Source: Marichromatium gracile
GTDB lineage: Bacteria > Pseudomonadota > Gammaproteobacteria > Chromatiales > Chromatiaceae
DNA: 64,000 nt
Direction of reading: 5' to 3'
Assembly (NCBI RefSeq): GCF_004343155.1
Contig: NZ_SMDC01000002.1
Location: 372,001-436,000 of the forward strand
Part shown: positions 20,878 through 35,262 of the stretch, piece after piece
Layout: each line of letters opens with the position of its first letter
How positions within the stretch are numbered: the first letter of the stretch is position 1
The notes under the pieces: model-generated
Database searches by the model: none
What the model saw: the letters and a program-made list of their open reading frames with translations, nothing else
Told to the model about the DNA's origin: nothing
Translations under genes and position numbers: made by a program

Positions 20878-21306
20878 TCAGCGGGTGCGCTCGCAGACGC
20901 CCTCGGGGAAGAAGAAGGCGATCTCCTCGGCGGCGGTCTCGGGGGCATCGGAGCCGTGGGCCGCGTTCTCGGTGAAGGAGTCGGCGAAGTCGGCGCGGAT
21001 GGTGCCCGGGGCGGCCTCGGCCGGGTTGGTGGCACCCATGATCTCGCGGTTCTTGGCGATGGCGCCCTCGCCCTCGAGGACCTGGACCATGACCGGGCCG
21101 GAGGTCATGAAGTCGACCAGCTCGCCGAAGAAGGGACGCTCCTGGTGCACGGCGTAGAAGGCCGAGGCCTGCTCGCGGCTCAGGTGCATCATGCGCGCGG
21201 CGACGATGCGCAGGCCGGCGGCCTCGAAACGCCCGAGGATGGCGCCGATGGCGTCCTTGGCGACGGCGTTGGGCTTGATGATGGAGAGGGTGCGTTCGAT
21301 GGCCAT
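20878..21306 (-). CDS. ndk: Nucleoside diphosphate kinase
   Basis: A 142-residue NDK that transfers gamma-phosphate between nucleotides. The active-site segment around the catalytic His is present ([13 protein letters not shown]), as are the N-terminal [12 protein letters not shown] and the [10 protein letters not shown] segment. It is the first gene of the ndk-rlmN-pilF-rodZ-hisS-yfgM-bamB-der operon, so its promoter lies in 21307-21585. Confidence 0.97.
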   Translation of the reverse strand: MAIERTLSIIKPNAVAKDAIGAILGRFEAAGLRIVAARMMHLSREQASAFYAVHQERPFFGELVDFMTSGPVMVQVLEGEGAIAKNREIMGATNPAEAAPGTIRADFADSFTENAAHGSDAPETAAEEIAFFFPEGVCERTR

Positions 21307-21585
21307 GCGGGCTCCTGAAGAACTCTTAAAGGATGATGTTAGGACACACGGGCTTCCCTGGCTCCGGCAACCACCAATACGCCGTCGTCGCCGATCGCGA
21401 GACGCCGAGCCAGGGCCGGAGAACCTGAGAAGATCAAAAGAAGTCGGTGAGCAGGCAAGTCTAACGTCAGCGGCTGTACCGGGCAATGCCGATGCGCGCT
21501 TGTCAGGATAGTCGCGCGCTGGTTAGGCTCCTCGCATTCCACTCGAATCGAGCCGGGCCGGGGATCGGCCGGGGAGGAGACACGC

Positions 21586-22545
21586 ATGGCCCTGTACGAT
21601 GTCTTCAACGGCGACGCGGACGGACTCTGCGCGCTCCTGCAGCTGCACCTGGCCGAGCCGCGCGAGAGCGTGCTGGTGACCGGGGTCAAGCGCGACATCG
21701 CGCTGCTCGATCGCGTCGAGGCCGGCGCCGGTGACGAGGTGCGGGTGCTCGACCTCTCGCTCGACAAGAACCGCGCCGCGCTCGAGCGGCTGCTCGCCGC
21801 CGGCGTGCGGGTGCGCTACTTCGACCACCACTTCCCCGGCGAGATCCCCGACCATCCGGGCCTCGAAGCCCATATCGACACCGCACCCGATCGCGGCACC
21901 AGTTTGCTGGTCGACGCCGCGCTCGACGGCGCCCATCGCGCCTGGGCGGTGGTCGGTACCTTCGGCGACAACTTCGACGCCGCCGCGCGCCAGGCCGCCG
22001 CGCCGCTGGGGTTCGATGCGCCGACGCTCGAACGGCTGCGCGAACTCGGCATCTATCTCAATTACAACGGCTATGGTGCCCGTGTCGCCGACCTCCACGT
22101 CGATCCGGCGCAGCTCTTCGAGCGCCTGCGCCCCTATGCCGATCCGCGCGCGTTCATCGCCGCCGACCCGGTCTTCGCCCAGCTCCGCGATGGCTACGCC
22201 GATGACATGGCGCACGCCGAGGCGTTGCGCCCCGAGGTCGACGAGACGGCGGGGCGGGTGTTCGTGCTGCCCGATGCGCCCTGGGCGCGGCGGGTTAGCG
22301 GGGTGTTCGCCAACGCCCGGGCCCAGGCCGCCCCGGAGCGCGCCCATGCGCTGCTCACCCGCCTGCCCGAGGGCGGTTTCCTGGTCAGCGTGCGCGCCCC
22401 GCTGGCGCGTCCCGACGGCGCCGACGCGCTGTGCCGCCAGTTCCCGAGCGGTGGCGGACGCAAGGCCGCCGCCGGCATCAACCACCTCGCCGAGGACGAC
22501 TATCCACGCTTCGTCGAGGCATTCCTCTCGACCTTCCGCGGGTGA
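21586..22545 (+). CDS. DHH-superfamily phosphoesterase
   Basis: A 319-residue protein with DHH-family motifs: NGDADGLC near the N-terminus (motif I), DLSLDKN, DHHFPG (motif III, about residues 84-89), and a C-terminal DHHA1-like GGGRKAAAGIN. Homologues are often mislabelled as acetyltransferases. It probably hydrolyses a phosphodiester or phosphate; the substrate is unknown. Divergent from ndk, with a GGGGAGGAGA-like site before the ATG. Confidence 0.82.
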   Translation: MALYDVFNGDADGLCALLQLHLAEPRESVLVTGVKRDIALLDRVEAGAGDEVRVLDLSLDKNRAALERLLAAGVRVRYFDHHFPGEIPDHPGLEAHIDTAPDRGTSLLVDAALDGAHRAWAVVGTFGDNFDAAARQAAAPLGFDAPTLERLRELGIYLNYNGYGARVADLHVDPAQLFERLRPYADPRAFIAADPVFAQLRDGYADDMAHAEALRPEVDETAGRVFVLPDAPWARRVSGVFANARAQAAPERAHALLTRLPEGGFLVSVRAPLARPDGADALCRQFPSGGGRKAAAGINHLAEDDYPRFVEAFLSTFRG

Positions 22546-22716
22546 TCTGGATCCAGTCCGTGACTTGAGCGAGGCCCTGGATAAATTCATTTGATGGGGA
22601 TAAATTCAAGGTCTCCATGAAGCCCGCCAGCGGGTGGGCCCTACGCGATTGCTCCGGCGCTAAGCGGTATCGGAGCAGCGCAGCACCCGTGTGGGTTGCA
22701 CAGGACGTGACTTGAG
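22546..22716 (+). promoter_or_regulatory. Region upstream of cas3 with two pairs of direct repeats
   Basis: GGATAAATTCA occurs at 22579-22589 and again at 22598-22608, 19 bp apart, about two helical turns. CGTGACTTGAG occurs at 22559-22569 and 22706-22716, the second copy directly against the cas3 ATG. A short inverted repeat (GCTCCG...CGGAGC) lies between. The A/T-rich pair is a candidate regulator or promoter site for the cas operon. No convincing -35/-10 pair was identified. Confidence 0.4.
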
Positions 22717-24969
22717 ATGCAGGCCCCCAAGGATTGTGATTGCTTCGCCCATTCCACGGATTCGGGCCGTGCCGCCGACTGGCAGCCGCTCGCCGAGCAC
22801 TTGCACAATGTCGCGCGCCTGGCCGCTGCTCGCGCCGCCCCCTTCGGTTGCGAGACGCTCGCCGAGACCGCCGGGCTGCTCCACGATCTCGGCAAGTACA
22901 CCGACGATTTCCAGCGCCGCCTGGCGGGCGAGGCGGTGCGGGTCGATCACGCCACCCGGGGCGCGCAGCTCGCGCTGGAGCGCTATCCGGGGCTCGGCCA
23001 GCTGCTCGCCTATGCCATCGCCGGGCACCACGGTGGACTCGCCAACGGCGCCGAGTCCGGTGAGCGCACCGCGCTGCGAGAGCGGTTGGCGCGGGACGGG
23101 CTGCCGCCGCTGCTCGATGTCTGGCGGCAGGAGATCGCGCTACCCGAGGCACTGGAGCGACCGCCGCTCATCGTGCACAGCCGCGAGCGCGGCATGTTCC
23201 AGCTTTCCTTCCTGGTGCGGATGCTGTTCTCGTGTCTGGTCGATGCCGACTATCTCGATACCGAGGCATTCTACGATCGGGTCGAGCGTCCGCCGGGCGT
23301 TCGTCGCGAGACCTTGCGCGCGGCGCCCTCGCCGTCGCTGGCGGCGCTGTGCGATCGGCTCGACGCGCATCTCCAGGGGTTTGCTGCGTCGCGCCCCGTC
23401 GATCGGCTGCGCGGCGACATTCTCGATCATGTCCGGGGCCAGGCCACGTTGCCGCCCGGGCTGTTCTCGCTCACCGTCCCCACCGGGGGCGGCAAGACCC
23501 TGACCTCGCTCGCCTTCGCGCTCGATCACGCGCTGGTGCACGGGCTGCGGCGGGTGATCTGCGTCATCCCCTTCACCAGCATCGTCGAGCAGACCGCCGC
23601 GAGCTTTCGTGCCGCCCTCGGCGAGCTGGGCGAAACGGCGGTGCTGGAGCATCACAGCGCCTTCGTGCCCTCGGTCGCGGACGAGGGCGCGAAGGCGAGC
23701 GACAAGCTGCGTCTGGCGATGGAGAACTGGGATGCCCCGATCGTCGTCACCACCGCCGTGCAGTTCTTCGAGAGCCTGTTCGCGGCGCGCCCCTCGCAGT
23801 GCCGCAAGCTCCACAACGTCGCCGGCAGCGTGGTGATCCTCGACGAGGCCCAGACCCTGCCGCTGAAACTGCTGCGCCCCACCGTTGCCGCCATCGACGA
23901 GCTGGCGCGCAACTACGGCTGCACCCTGGTGCTGTGCACCGCCACCCAGCCGGCGCTGAACGCCCCAGCGTTTCGCGGTGGGCTGGATAAGGTGCGCGAA
24001 CTCGCGCCCGACCCGCCGGCGCTCTACCGCCGGCTCGAACGGGTACGGATCGGCCATCTCGGCGAGGTCGATGACGCCGCACTGGTCGCGCGTCTGCAAG
24101 GACATGAGCAGGTGCTCTGCATCGTCAACAACCGCCGCCATGCCCGCGCGCTCTATCAGGCGATCGCCGAGCAGCCGGGCGCCTGCCACCTCTCCACCCT
24201 GATGTGCGCGCGCCACCGCAGCGCGGTGCTCGCCGAGGTGCGCGCGCGGCTGGATCGGGGCGCGCCCTGCCGGCTGGTGGCGACCTCGCTGATCGAGGCC
24301 GGGGTGGATGTCTCCTTCCCGGTGGTCTATCGCGCCGAGGCCGGGCTCGACTCGATCGCCCAGGCTGCCGGGCGCTGCAACCGTCATGGCGAGGACCGGG
24401 CCGAGGACAGTCCGGTGTGGGTGTTCGCGCCCGCCGGTGAGGACTGGGCGCCGCCGCCCGAGTTGAAGCAGTTCGCTCAGGCCGGGCGCGAGGTGCTGCG
24501 TCGGCACAGTGAGGCACCGCTCGCCCCGGCGGCGATCGACGCCTATTTCCAGCTCCTCTACTGGCAGCAGGGCGACGAGGCCCTGGACCGGCACGACCTG
24601 CTCGGGCTGCTGCGCTGCAGCCGTCCCGACGGGCTACCGCTGGAGACGCTGGCGTCGCGCTATCGCTTGATCGAGACCACCCAGGTGGCGGTCATCGTGC
24701 CCTATGACGAGGCGGCGCGCGGTGCACTCGCGGCGCTGGAACACGTGCCTCGCTGTGGCGGCGTGGCGCGGCGGCTACAGCCCTATCTGGTGCAGGTGCC
24801 GGGGCGTGCCCTGGCCGAGTTGCGTGCTGCCGGCGCGGTGCAGCCGGTGGCCGAGGCCCGTTGGGGTGAACAGTTCCTGGCGCTCATGAACCCGGACCTC
24901 TATAGCCCCGACTTCGGGTTGTGGTGGGAGGAGCCGACCTTCGTGAGCACGGCCAACACGATCATCTGA
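22717..24969 (+). CDS. cas3: CRISPR-associated helicase/nuclease Cas3 (type I-C)
   Basis: Cas3 degrades target DNA recruited by Cascade. The 750-residue protein has an N-terminal HD nuclease domain with LLHDLGKYTDDF (about residues 54-65) and GHHGGL (about 109-114). A superfamily 2 helicase follows, with Walker A PTGGGKT (about 253-259), the DEAD-box-like LDEAQTLP (about 374-381), CTATQPAL and the motif VI segment QAAGRCNRHGE. All catalytic motifs look intact. It opens the cas operon, 15 bp before cas5c. Confidence 0.97.
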   Translation: MQAPKDCDCFAHSTDSGRAADWQPLAEHLHNVARLAAARAAPFGCETLAETAGLLHDLGKYTDDFQRRLAGEAVRVDHATRGAQLALERYPGLGQLLAYAIAGHHGGLANGAESGERTALRERLARDGLPPLLDVWRQEIALPEALERPPLIVHSRERGMFQLSFLVRMLFSCLVDADYLDTEAFYDRVERPPGVRRETLRAAPSPSLAALCDRLDAHLQGFAASRPVDRLRGDILDHVRGQATLPPGLFSLTVPTGGGKTLTSLAFALDHALVHGLRRVICVIPFTSIVEQTAASFRAALGELGETAVLEHHSAFVPSVADEGAKASDKLRLAMENWDAPIVVTTAVQFFESLFAARPSQCRKLHNVAGSVVILDEAQTLPLKLLRPTVAAIDELARNYGCTLVLCTATQPALNAPAFRGGLDKVRELAPDPPALYRRLERVRIGHLGEVDDAALVARLQGHEQVLCIVNNRRHARALYQAIAEQPGACHLSTLMCARHRSAVLAEVRARLDRGAPCRLVATSLIEAGVDVSFPVVYRAEAGLDSIAQAAGRCNRHGEDRAEDSPVWVFAPAGEDWAPPPELKQFAQAGREVLRRHSEAPLAPAAIDAYFQLLYWQQGDEALDRHDLLGLLRCSRPDGLPLETLASRYRLIETTQVAVIVPYDEAARGALAALEHVPRCGGVARRLQPYLVQVPGRALAELRAAGAVQPVAEARWGEQFLALMNPDLYSPDFGLWWEEPTFVSTANTII

Positions 24970-27505
<2,536 letters not shown>

Positions 27506-27509
<4 letters not shown>

Positions 27510-28375
27510 CCGCCATCGCCCACCGTTACGAATTCGTCTATCTGTTCGACGTCACCAACGGCAACCCCAACGGTGACCCGGACGCGGGCAATTTGCCCCG
27601 ACTCGACCCCGAGACCAACTGCGGTCTGGTCACCGACGTCTGTCTCAAGCGCAAGATCCGCAACTTCGTCGGCCTCGCCAAGGAGGCTGAGCCGGGGTAC
27701 GAGATCTACATGCAGGAGAAGGCGGTGCTCAATCAGCAGCACCAACGCGGCTACGCGGCGATCGAGGTCGAGCCGGTCTCCAAGAAGCTGCCGAAGGACA
27801 AGGCGCAGGCGCAGGAGCTGACTGCCTGGATGTGCCGCAATTTCTTCGACGTGCGCACCTTCGGCGCGGTGATGACCACCGAGGTCAATGCCGGTCAGGT
27901 GCGCGGGCCGGTGCAGCTCGGCTTCGCCAGCTCGATCGAGCCGGTGTTGCCGCTGGAGGTCTCGATTACCCGCATGGCCGTGACCAACGACCGCGACGTC
28001 GACAAGGAGCGAACGATGGGGCGCAAGCACATCCTGCCCTATGGTCTGTATCGCGCCCACGGCTTCGTCTCGGCCAAGCTCGCCGAGCGCACCGGGTTTT
28101 CCGCCGCCGACCTGGAGCTGCTGTGGCAGTCGCTCATCAACATGTTCGAGCACGATCGCTCGGCCGCGCGCGGCGAGATGGCCGCGCGTAAGCTGATCGT
28201 CTTCGAGCACGAGAGCGCGCTCGGTAATGCTCCGGCGCACCAGTTGTTCGATGCCGTCGAGGTCAGCCGTGTCCCTGGCGAGGACGACCGACCCGCGCGC
28301 AGCTTCAAGGACTATCGTGTCGATATCGCGCACGCGGCCATCCCGCAGGGCGTGCGGGTGATCGAAAAACTCTGA
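27506..28375 (+). CDS. cas7c: Cas7c (Csd2), Cascade backbone subunit
   Basis: A 289-residue Csd2/Cas7 RAMP protein that would form the helical backbone on the crRNA. The N-terminal [20 protein letters not shown] and LPRLDPET segments are diagnostic, as is [20 protein letters not shown]. It overlaps cas8c by 4 bp and is followed 22 bp later by cas4 with a GAGGAGG site between. Confidence 0.96.
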
Positions 28376-28397
28376 TCCCGAGGAGGAGGGCCGAGAC

Positions 28398-29030
28398 ATG
28401 GACGATACTGACTTCATCCCGCTCTCGGCCCTTCAGCACTATCTCTACTGCCCGCGCCAGTGCGCGCTGATCCATCTCGAACGGCTCTGGGAGGAGAACG
28501 CCCATACCGCCCAGGGTCGCCTGCTCCACGATCGCGCCGACCGGCCCGGCGCCGAGCTGCGCCACGGCGTGCGGACCCTGACCGCGTTGCCGCTGGCCCA
28601 GGCTGAGCTGGGGATCGGCGGTGTCGCTGATGTCGTCGAGATGCACGCTCGGCCGGATGGGCCGTGCCCCTATCCGGTGGAGTACAAGCGCGGGCGACCG
28701 AAGTCGCACCGCGCCGACGAGGTGCAGCTCTGCGCCCAGGCGCTCTGCCTGGAGGCGATGTTCGGGCGGACCGTGCCCGAGGGCGCGCTCTACTATGGCC
28801 GGGCCAGGCGCCGCAAGGTGGTGTGTCTCGATCCCGCACTGCGCCAACTGACGCTGGAGACCATCCAAGCGGTGCGCGCCATGTTCACCGCCGGATGCAC
28901 GCCTACCGCACGCTATCTGGCGTCGCGCTGCGACGCCTGCTCATTGATCGAGCACTGTCAGCCCCGCTTGCTGGGGCGCACGGACGGTGTCGATGCCTGG
29001 TTGCGCGGCCAGCTCGACCGGGAGGACTGA
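28398..29030 (+). CDS. cas4: CRISPR adaptation exonuclease Cas4
   Basis: A 210-residue RecB-like nuclease with an iron-sulfur cluster that helps select PAM-containing prespacers together with Cas1. The N-terminal [10 protein letters not shown] and the C-terminal [10 protein letters not shown] supply the cluster cysteines. The nuclease motif [20 protein letters not shown] contains the catalytic Glu-x-Lys. It sits directly upstream of cas1 (3-bp gap). Confidence 0.95.
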   Translation: MDDTDFIPLSALQHYLYCPRQCALIHLERLWEENAHTAQGRLLHDRADRPGAELRHGVRTLTALPLAQAELGIGGVADVVEMHARPDGPCPYPVEYKRGRPKSHRADEVQLCAQALCLEAMFGRTVPEGALYYGRARRRKVVCLDPALRQLTLETIQAVRAMFTAGCTPTARYLASRCDACSLIEHCQPRLLGRTDGVDAWLRGQLDRED

Positions 29031-29033
29031 GGG

Positions 29034-30074
29034 ATGCGTCGTCTGCTCAATACGTTGTACGTGACCACCGAAGGGGCCTGGATCAGGAAGGATGGTGCCA
29101 ATATCGTGGTCGAGGTCGAGGGGACCGAACGGGGGCGACTCCCCGTCCACATGCTCGAATCACTGGTGTGTCTCGGGCGAATGATGGTCTCGCCACAGTT
29201 GCTCGGCTATTGCGCCGAGCAGGGGATCTGCGTCTCTTTTCTGTCACCGAACGGACGCTTCCTGGCACGCATGGAGGGACCGGTCTCGGGCAACGTGCTG
29301 TTGCGGCGCGAGCAGTACCGGCGCAGCGATGAGTCCTCGCGCTGTGCCGCACTCGTCCGCAACTTGCTGACCGGCAAGGTGCACAACCAGCGCGCCGTGA
29401 TCGGTCGGGCGCTGCGCGATCACGGCACAAGCCTCGCGCCAGAGGTGCGTGCCGCGCTGGAGCAGGTCCGCAAGGGGCTGCGACGCATCATCATCCGCCT
29501 TCGCGAAGAGGCGTCGCTGGAGGTGCTACGCGGGCTCGAAGGAGACGCGGCGCGCGCCTACTTTGGTGTCTACGGTCATCTGGTGCGGGTCGATCTGGGC
29601 GAACATGCCTTCAACGGTCGCAACCGTCGTCCGCCACGCGACCCCGTCAACGCGCTGCTGTCCTTCCTCTATACGCTGCTCACCCACGACTGTCGCTCGG
29701 CGCTGGAGACCGTCGGGCTCGATCCGGCGGTGGGGTTCCTGCACCGCGACCGACCCGGACGGCCCAGCCTCGCGCTCGATCTGGTCGAGGAGCTGCGTCC
29801 GGTCGTCGCCGACCGTCTGGCGCTGACCCTGCTCAATCGCAAGCAGCTCACCAGGCGCGACTTCATCTTCCTCGACAATGGTGCTGTGTTGCTCGAAGAG
29901 GGGGCGCGCAAGACGTTGCTGAGCGCCTATCAGGAGCGCAAGCGCGAGATGGTGCAGCATCTCTTCTTCGAAGAGCAGGCGCCGCTCGGCCTGTTCCCGC
30001 TGCTGCAGGCGCAACTGCTCGCTCGCCACCTGCGCGGCGATCTCGACGCCTATCCGCCCTGTCTGTGGAGGTGA
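29034..30074 (+). CDS. cas1: CRISPR integrase Cas1 (type I-C)
   Basis: A 346-residue Cas1 with the N-terminal [20 protein letters not shown] of the I-C group and the C-terminal catalytic region containing [20 protein letters not shown]. The conserved His and acidic residues of the metal site are in place, so the integrase looks functional. It is followed 7 bp later by cas2. Confidence 0.96.
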   Translation: MRRLLNTLYVTTEGAWIRKDGANIVVEVEGTERGRLPVHMLESLVCLGRMMVSPQLLGYCAEQGICVSFLSPNGRFLARMEGPVSGNVLLRREQYRRSDESSRCAALVRNLLTGKVHNQRAVIGRALRDHGTSLAPEVRAALEQVRKGLRRIIIRLREEASLEVLRGLEGDAARAYFGVYGHLVRVDLGEHAFNGRNRRPPRDPVNALLSFLYTLLTHDCRSALETVGLDPAVGFLHRDRPGRPSLALDLVEELRPVVADRLALTLLNRKQLTRRDFIFLDNGAVLLEEGARKTLLSAYQERKREMVQHLFFEEQAPLGLFPLLQAQLLARHLRGDLDAYPPCLWR

Positions 30075-30081
30075 ATCCACC

Positions 30082-30372
30082 ATGATGGTGTTGGTCAGCT
30101 ACGACGTCAGTACACGTGAACCGGAAGGGCCGAAGCGGCTGCGGCAGGTGGCCAAGGCATGCCTCGATTATGGGCAGCGTGTTCAGTTCTCGGTCTTCGA
30201 GATCGAGGTCGAGCCGGGGCAGTGGGCCCTGCTCAAACAACGGCTGCTGGATCTGATCGACCCACAGCAGGACAGCCTGCGTTTCTACTACCTCGGCAAG
30301 CACTGGCAACGCCGTGTCGAACACATCGGTGCAAAGGAGACGCTCGACCTTCATGGCCCCTTGATCCTCTAG
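30082..30372 (+). CDS. cas2: CRISPR adaptation protein Cas2
   Basis: A 96-residue ferredoxin-fold protein that forms the Cas1-Cas2 integration complex. The start [20 protein letters not shown] and the later [16 protein letters not shown] are typical. It is the last cas gene; the CRISPR leader follows directly. Confidence 0.95.
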   Translation: MMVLVSYDVSTREPEGPKRLRQVAKACLDYGQRVQFSVFEIEVEPGQWALLKQRLLDLIDPQQDSLRFYYLGKHWQRRVEHIGAKETLDLHGPLIL

Positions 30373-30555
30373 CGGGAAAAACGCGAACTACAAGTGACCG
30401 GAAAATCCCCGGGAGGTTCGCAAGTTTTTATCTTTTTGATTTTTTTAGCCTTTTTGTCTTTGCTCGATCTCCGAACTTGGCTAATCGAAGATTTTTCGCC
30501 GGTTCGCGAAATTGGCTGAAGTGTCTTTTGCATTTCAGCGGGTTACGATAATGGA
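30373..30555 (+). promoter_or_regulatory. CRISPR leader
   Basis: A 183-bp non-coding stretch between cas2 and the first repeat. Its middle (about 30424-30475) is rich in T-runs and is far more A/T-rich than the flanking DNA. Position, composition and the intact first repeat mark it as the leader, which holds the array promoter and directs new spacers to the first repeat. The array is therefore transcribed on the plus strand. Confidence 0.8.
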
Positions 30556-32575
<2,020 letters not shown>

Positions 32576-32972
32576 CGGGCGGTCAGTGTGGTTGATGTGT
32601 TGAGTGCGTGGGGCGCCTTAAACGGACGGCGCGAAACATGCCTATATGCCGAAAATCAGTAGGCGCTGCTGTTGGTTCGCAGTGCTCGCGGTGTTCGCGA
32701 TGGACTGTGTGTTCCGCACCGCACAGCTAGTTGGTTTGGCGATCTGTCTCGTGCTCGTCTGCGACATACCGTCTGGATCCCTGCGGTGTCGGCGGAGTAC
32801 CATCGGTCGCGCCCTTGCCGGAGCGGCGCGCGCGAGCGTGTCGGGACTGGGACTGCTCCGGGGTCTCTCCGTCGCGGCTGCGGCGGTCGCGCGTGACTCG
32901 CGGGGACCGGCTGCGGCTGGCGGGAGTGCCGCGATCTATCCTGAAGCCACCACCCCGACAAGCAGAGACCAC
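32576..32972. other. No supported gene between the CRISPR array and purT
   Basis: About 400 bp. Open frames exist on both strands, including one in frame with purT that starts at 32646, but none has recognisable family signals and the purT similarity begins only at 32973. The purT promoter is presumably here; no clear box pair was found. Confidence 0.5.
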
Positions 32973-34157
32973 ATGCCTACGATCGGAACCCCTTTCTCCC
33001 CCAACGCGACCAAGGTCCTGCTTTGCGGGGCCGGCGAACTCGGCAAGGAGGTCGTCATCGAGTTCAAGCGACTCGGACTCGAGGTCATCGCCTGCGACCG
33101 CTATGCCAATGCGCCCGCCATGCAGGTGGCCGATCGCGCCTACAGCTTCTCGATGCTCGACGGGGCCGAGCTGCGCCGGGTCATCGAGCTGGAGCGTCCC
33201 GACTATATCGTCCCCGAGATCGAGGCGATCGCCACCGACACCCTGCTCGAGCTGGAGGCCGAGGGCTTCAACGTCGTCCCGACGGCGCGGGCGACCCGGC
33301 TGACGATGAACCGCGAGGGCATCCGCCGGCTGGTCGCCGAGGAGCTGGGGCTGCCGACCTCGCCCTATCGCTTCGCCGACACCCGCGAGGCGTTCGAGCA
33401 GGCGGTTGCCGAGATCGGGCTGCCCTGCGTGGTCAAGCCGATCATGAGTTCTTCGGGCAAGGGGCAGAGCCTGGTGCGCGAGGCCGCCGAGCTCGATCGC
33501 GCCTGGGAGTACGCCCAGGCCGGTGGGCGCGCCGGGGGCGGGCGGGTGATCGTCGAGGGCTTCGTCGCCTTTGATTACGAGATCACCCTGCTGACCGTGC
33601 GTCACCGCGACGGCACCGCCTTCTGCGCGCCGATCGGGCATCGCCAGGAGGATGGCGACTATCGCGAGTCCTGGCAGCCGCACCCGATGACGCCGACGGC
33701 GCTGGCGCGGGCCGAGGAGATCGCCGCGCGGGTGACCGCGGCGCTCGGCGGGCGCGGGATCTTCGGGGTCGAGTTGTTCGTGCGCGGCGATGAGGTGATC
33801 TTCAGTGAGGTCTCGCCGCGTCCCCACGACACCGGCATGGTCACCCTGATCTCGCAGGATCTCTCGGAGTTCGCGCTCCATGCCCGCGCCATCCTCGGGC
33901 TGCCGATCCCCGAGATCCGCCAGCACGGTCCGGCGGCCTCGGCGGTGATCCTGGTCGAGGGTGAGTCGCCCCGGCCCCGCTTCACCCATCTGGCCGAGGC
34001 CCTCGCCGAGCCGGGCACGGATCTGCGCCTGTTCGGCAAGCCCGAGGTGCGGGGGCGGCGTCGCATGGGCGTGGCGCTGGCGCGTGGCACCGATGTCGAG
34101 GACGCCAAGGCGCGTGCGCTGCGCGCCGCCGCGCGGGTGCGTGTCGAGCTCGACTAG
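32973..34157 (+). CDS. purT: Formate-dependent phosphoribosylglycinamide formyltransferase PurT
   Basis: PurT makes formyl-GAR from GAR, formate and ATP in purine synthesis. This 394-residue ATP-grasp enzyme shows [20 protein letters not shown] at the start, MSSSGKGQS in the ATP-grasp region and the metal-binding [20 protein letters not shown], then [10 protein letters not shown] placed the start at 32973 ([10 protein letters not shown]), as in other PurT proteins, although the frame is open further upstream. Confidence 0.96.
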   Translation: MPTIGTPFSPNATKVLLCGAGELGKEVVIEFKRLGLEVIACDRYANAPAMQVADRAYSFSMLDGAELRRVIELERPDYIVPEIEAIATDTLLELEAEGFNVVPTARATRLTMNREGIRRLVAEELGLPTSPYRFADTREAFEQAVAEIGLPCVVKPIMSSSGKGQSLVREAAELDRAWEYAQAGGRAGGGRVIVEGFVAFDYEITLLTVRHRDGTAFCAPIGHRQEDGDYRESWQPHPMTPTALARAEEIAARVTAALGGRGIFGVELFVRGDEVIFSEVSPRPHDTGMVTLISQDLSEFALHARAILGLPIPEIRQHGPAASAVILVEGESPRPRFTHLAEALAEPGTDLRLFGKPEVRGRRRMGVALARGTDVEDAKARALRAAARVRVELD

Positions 34158-34304
34158 GGCGCGGCGCGGGCGGATGTCCTCTGCGGGGAGCGACCGGCGC
34201 GGGCGGGCCGCGACGGTTGAGCGGTCTGCGGCGCGGCCCGTTGGTCGCTCGCCCGTCTCGACCGCCTGCCGGTGCGGCGCGAGCGGTGGTCGGGGCGCGG
34301 GTCG

Positions 34305-35240
34305 ATGACCGCGATCCTCGATATCGTCGTCCCCGTCTTCACCGTCATCGTCGCCGGCTATGTGGCGGTGCGGCTGGGGGTGATGGAGCGCGCGGCGACG
34401 GCGGTGCTGGGGCGCTTCGTGCTCCATGTCGCGATGCCCGCGCTGATCGTCGCGACCCTGGCCGGCACCGATCTGCGTCAGGCGATCGAGCCGGGGTTCC
34501 TGCTGGCCTACGGCACCGGGACGCTGCTCACCTACGGGCTGATGCTGGCGTGGTTTCGGGGTGGTCGGGGCGACCGGCTTGATCGCGCGGCGGTGAAGGC
34601 GCTCGGCTCGGCCTTCTCCAACAGCGCCTTCATCGGTTACGCGCTGCTGCTGCAGGCCTTCGACGAGCCGCCGGTGGCCGGCTTCGCCATGGCGTTGATG
34701 TTCGAGAACCTGGTGCTGATGCCGCTGGTGCTGAGCGTGCTCGAACTCGGCACCGGGCAGGGGCGGGCGCCGGGCGCCCGGGCCACCGCGCGGTTGATCG
34801 TAGCGCGGCTCGTCACCAACCCGCTGATCCTGGCGATCACCCTCGGTCTCGCGCTCGCGCTGTTCGAGGTGAGGCTGCCGCCGGGGCTGAGCGGGGCGCT
34901 GGGGTTGCTCGGACAGGCGGCGGCGGGGGTGGCGCTGTTCTTCGTCGGTGCGACCCTGGTCGGCAGCCGTCTCCACGCCAGCCTCGGCGAGCTCGGGCAG
35001 GTCGCGCTGGCCAAGCTGGTGCTGCACCCGCTGCTGGTGGCGGCGATGGTGCTGGCCCTGCCGGCGTTCGATCCCGACCTGCAGCGCGCCGCCATCCTGA
35101 TCGCCGCCTGTCCGATGTTCGCCATCTTTCCCGTCCTCGGCGCCCGCTACGGTCACGCCGAGCTGGCCAGCGGGGCGCTCCTGGGTGCCACCGCGCTTTC
35201 CTTCCTCAGTCTCTCGGTGGTGCTGGCACTGTTGCTGTGA
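34305..35240 (+). CDS. AEC-family (auxin efflux carrier-like) transporter
   Basis: A 311-residue membrane protein with about ten helices. The start MTAILDIVVPVFTVIVAGYV and the C-terminal AAILIAACPMFAIFPVLGAR are typical of the AEC family, which moves small organic acids in bacteria. The chosen ATG matches the family N-terminus; the 147 bp between purT and this gene are G/C-rich and show nothing. Substrate unknown. Confidence 0.88.
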   Translation: MTAILDIVVPVFTVIVAGYVAVRLGVMERAATAVLGRFVLHVAMPALIVATLAGTDLRQAIEPGFLLAYGTGTLLTYGLMLAWFRGGRGDRLDRAAVKALGSAFSNSAFIGYALLLQAFDEPPVAGFAMALMFENLVLMPLVLSVLELGTGQGRAPGARATARLIVARLVTNPLILAITLGLALALFEVRLPPGLSGALGLLGQAAAGVALFFVGATLVGSRLHASLGELGQVALAKLVLHPLLVAAMVLALPAFDPDLQRAAILIAACPMFAIFPVLGARYGHAELASGALLGATALSFLSLSVVLALLL

Positions 35241-35262
35241 TGGCCGGCGCGCGGGCGCGAGC

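Noticed and set aside
32646-32972. N-terminal extension of purT.
   Set aside because: The frame is open but PurT similarity begins at 32973, where a normal start codon exists.
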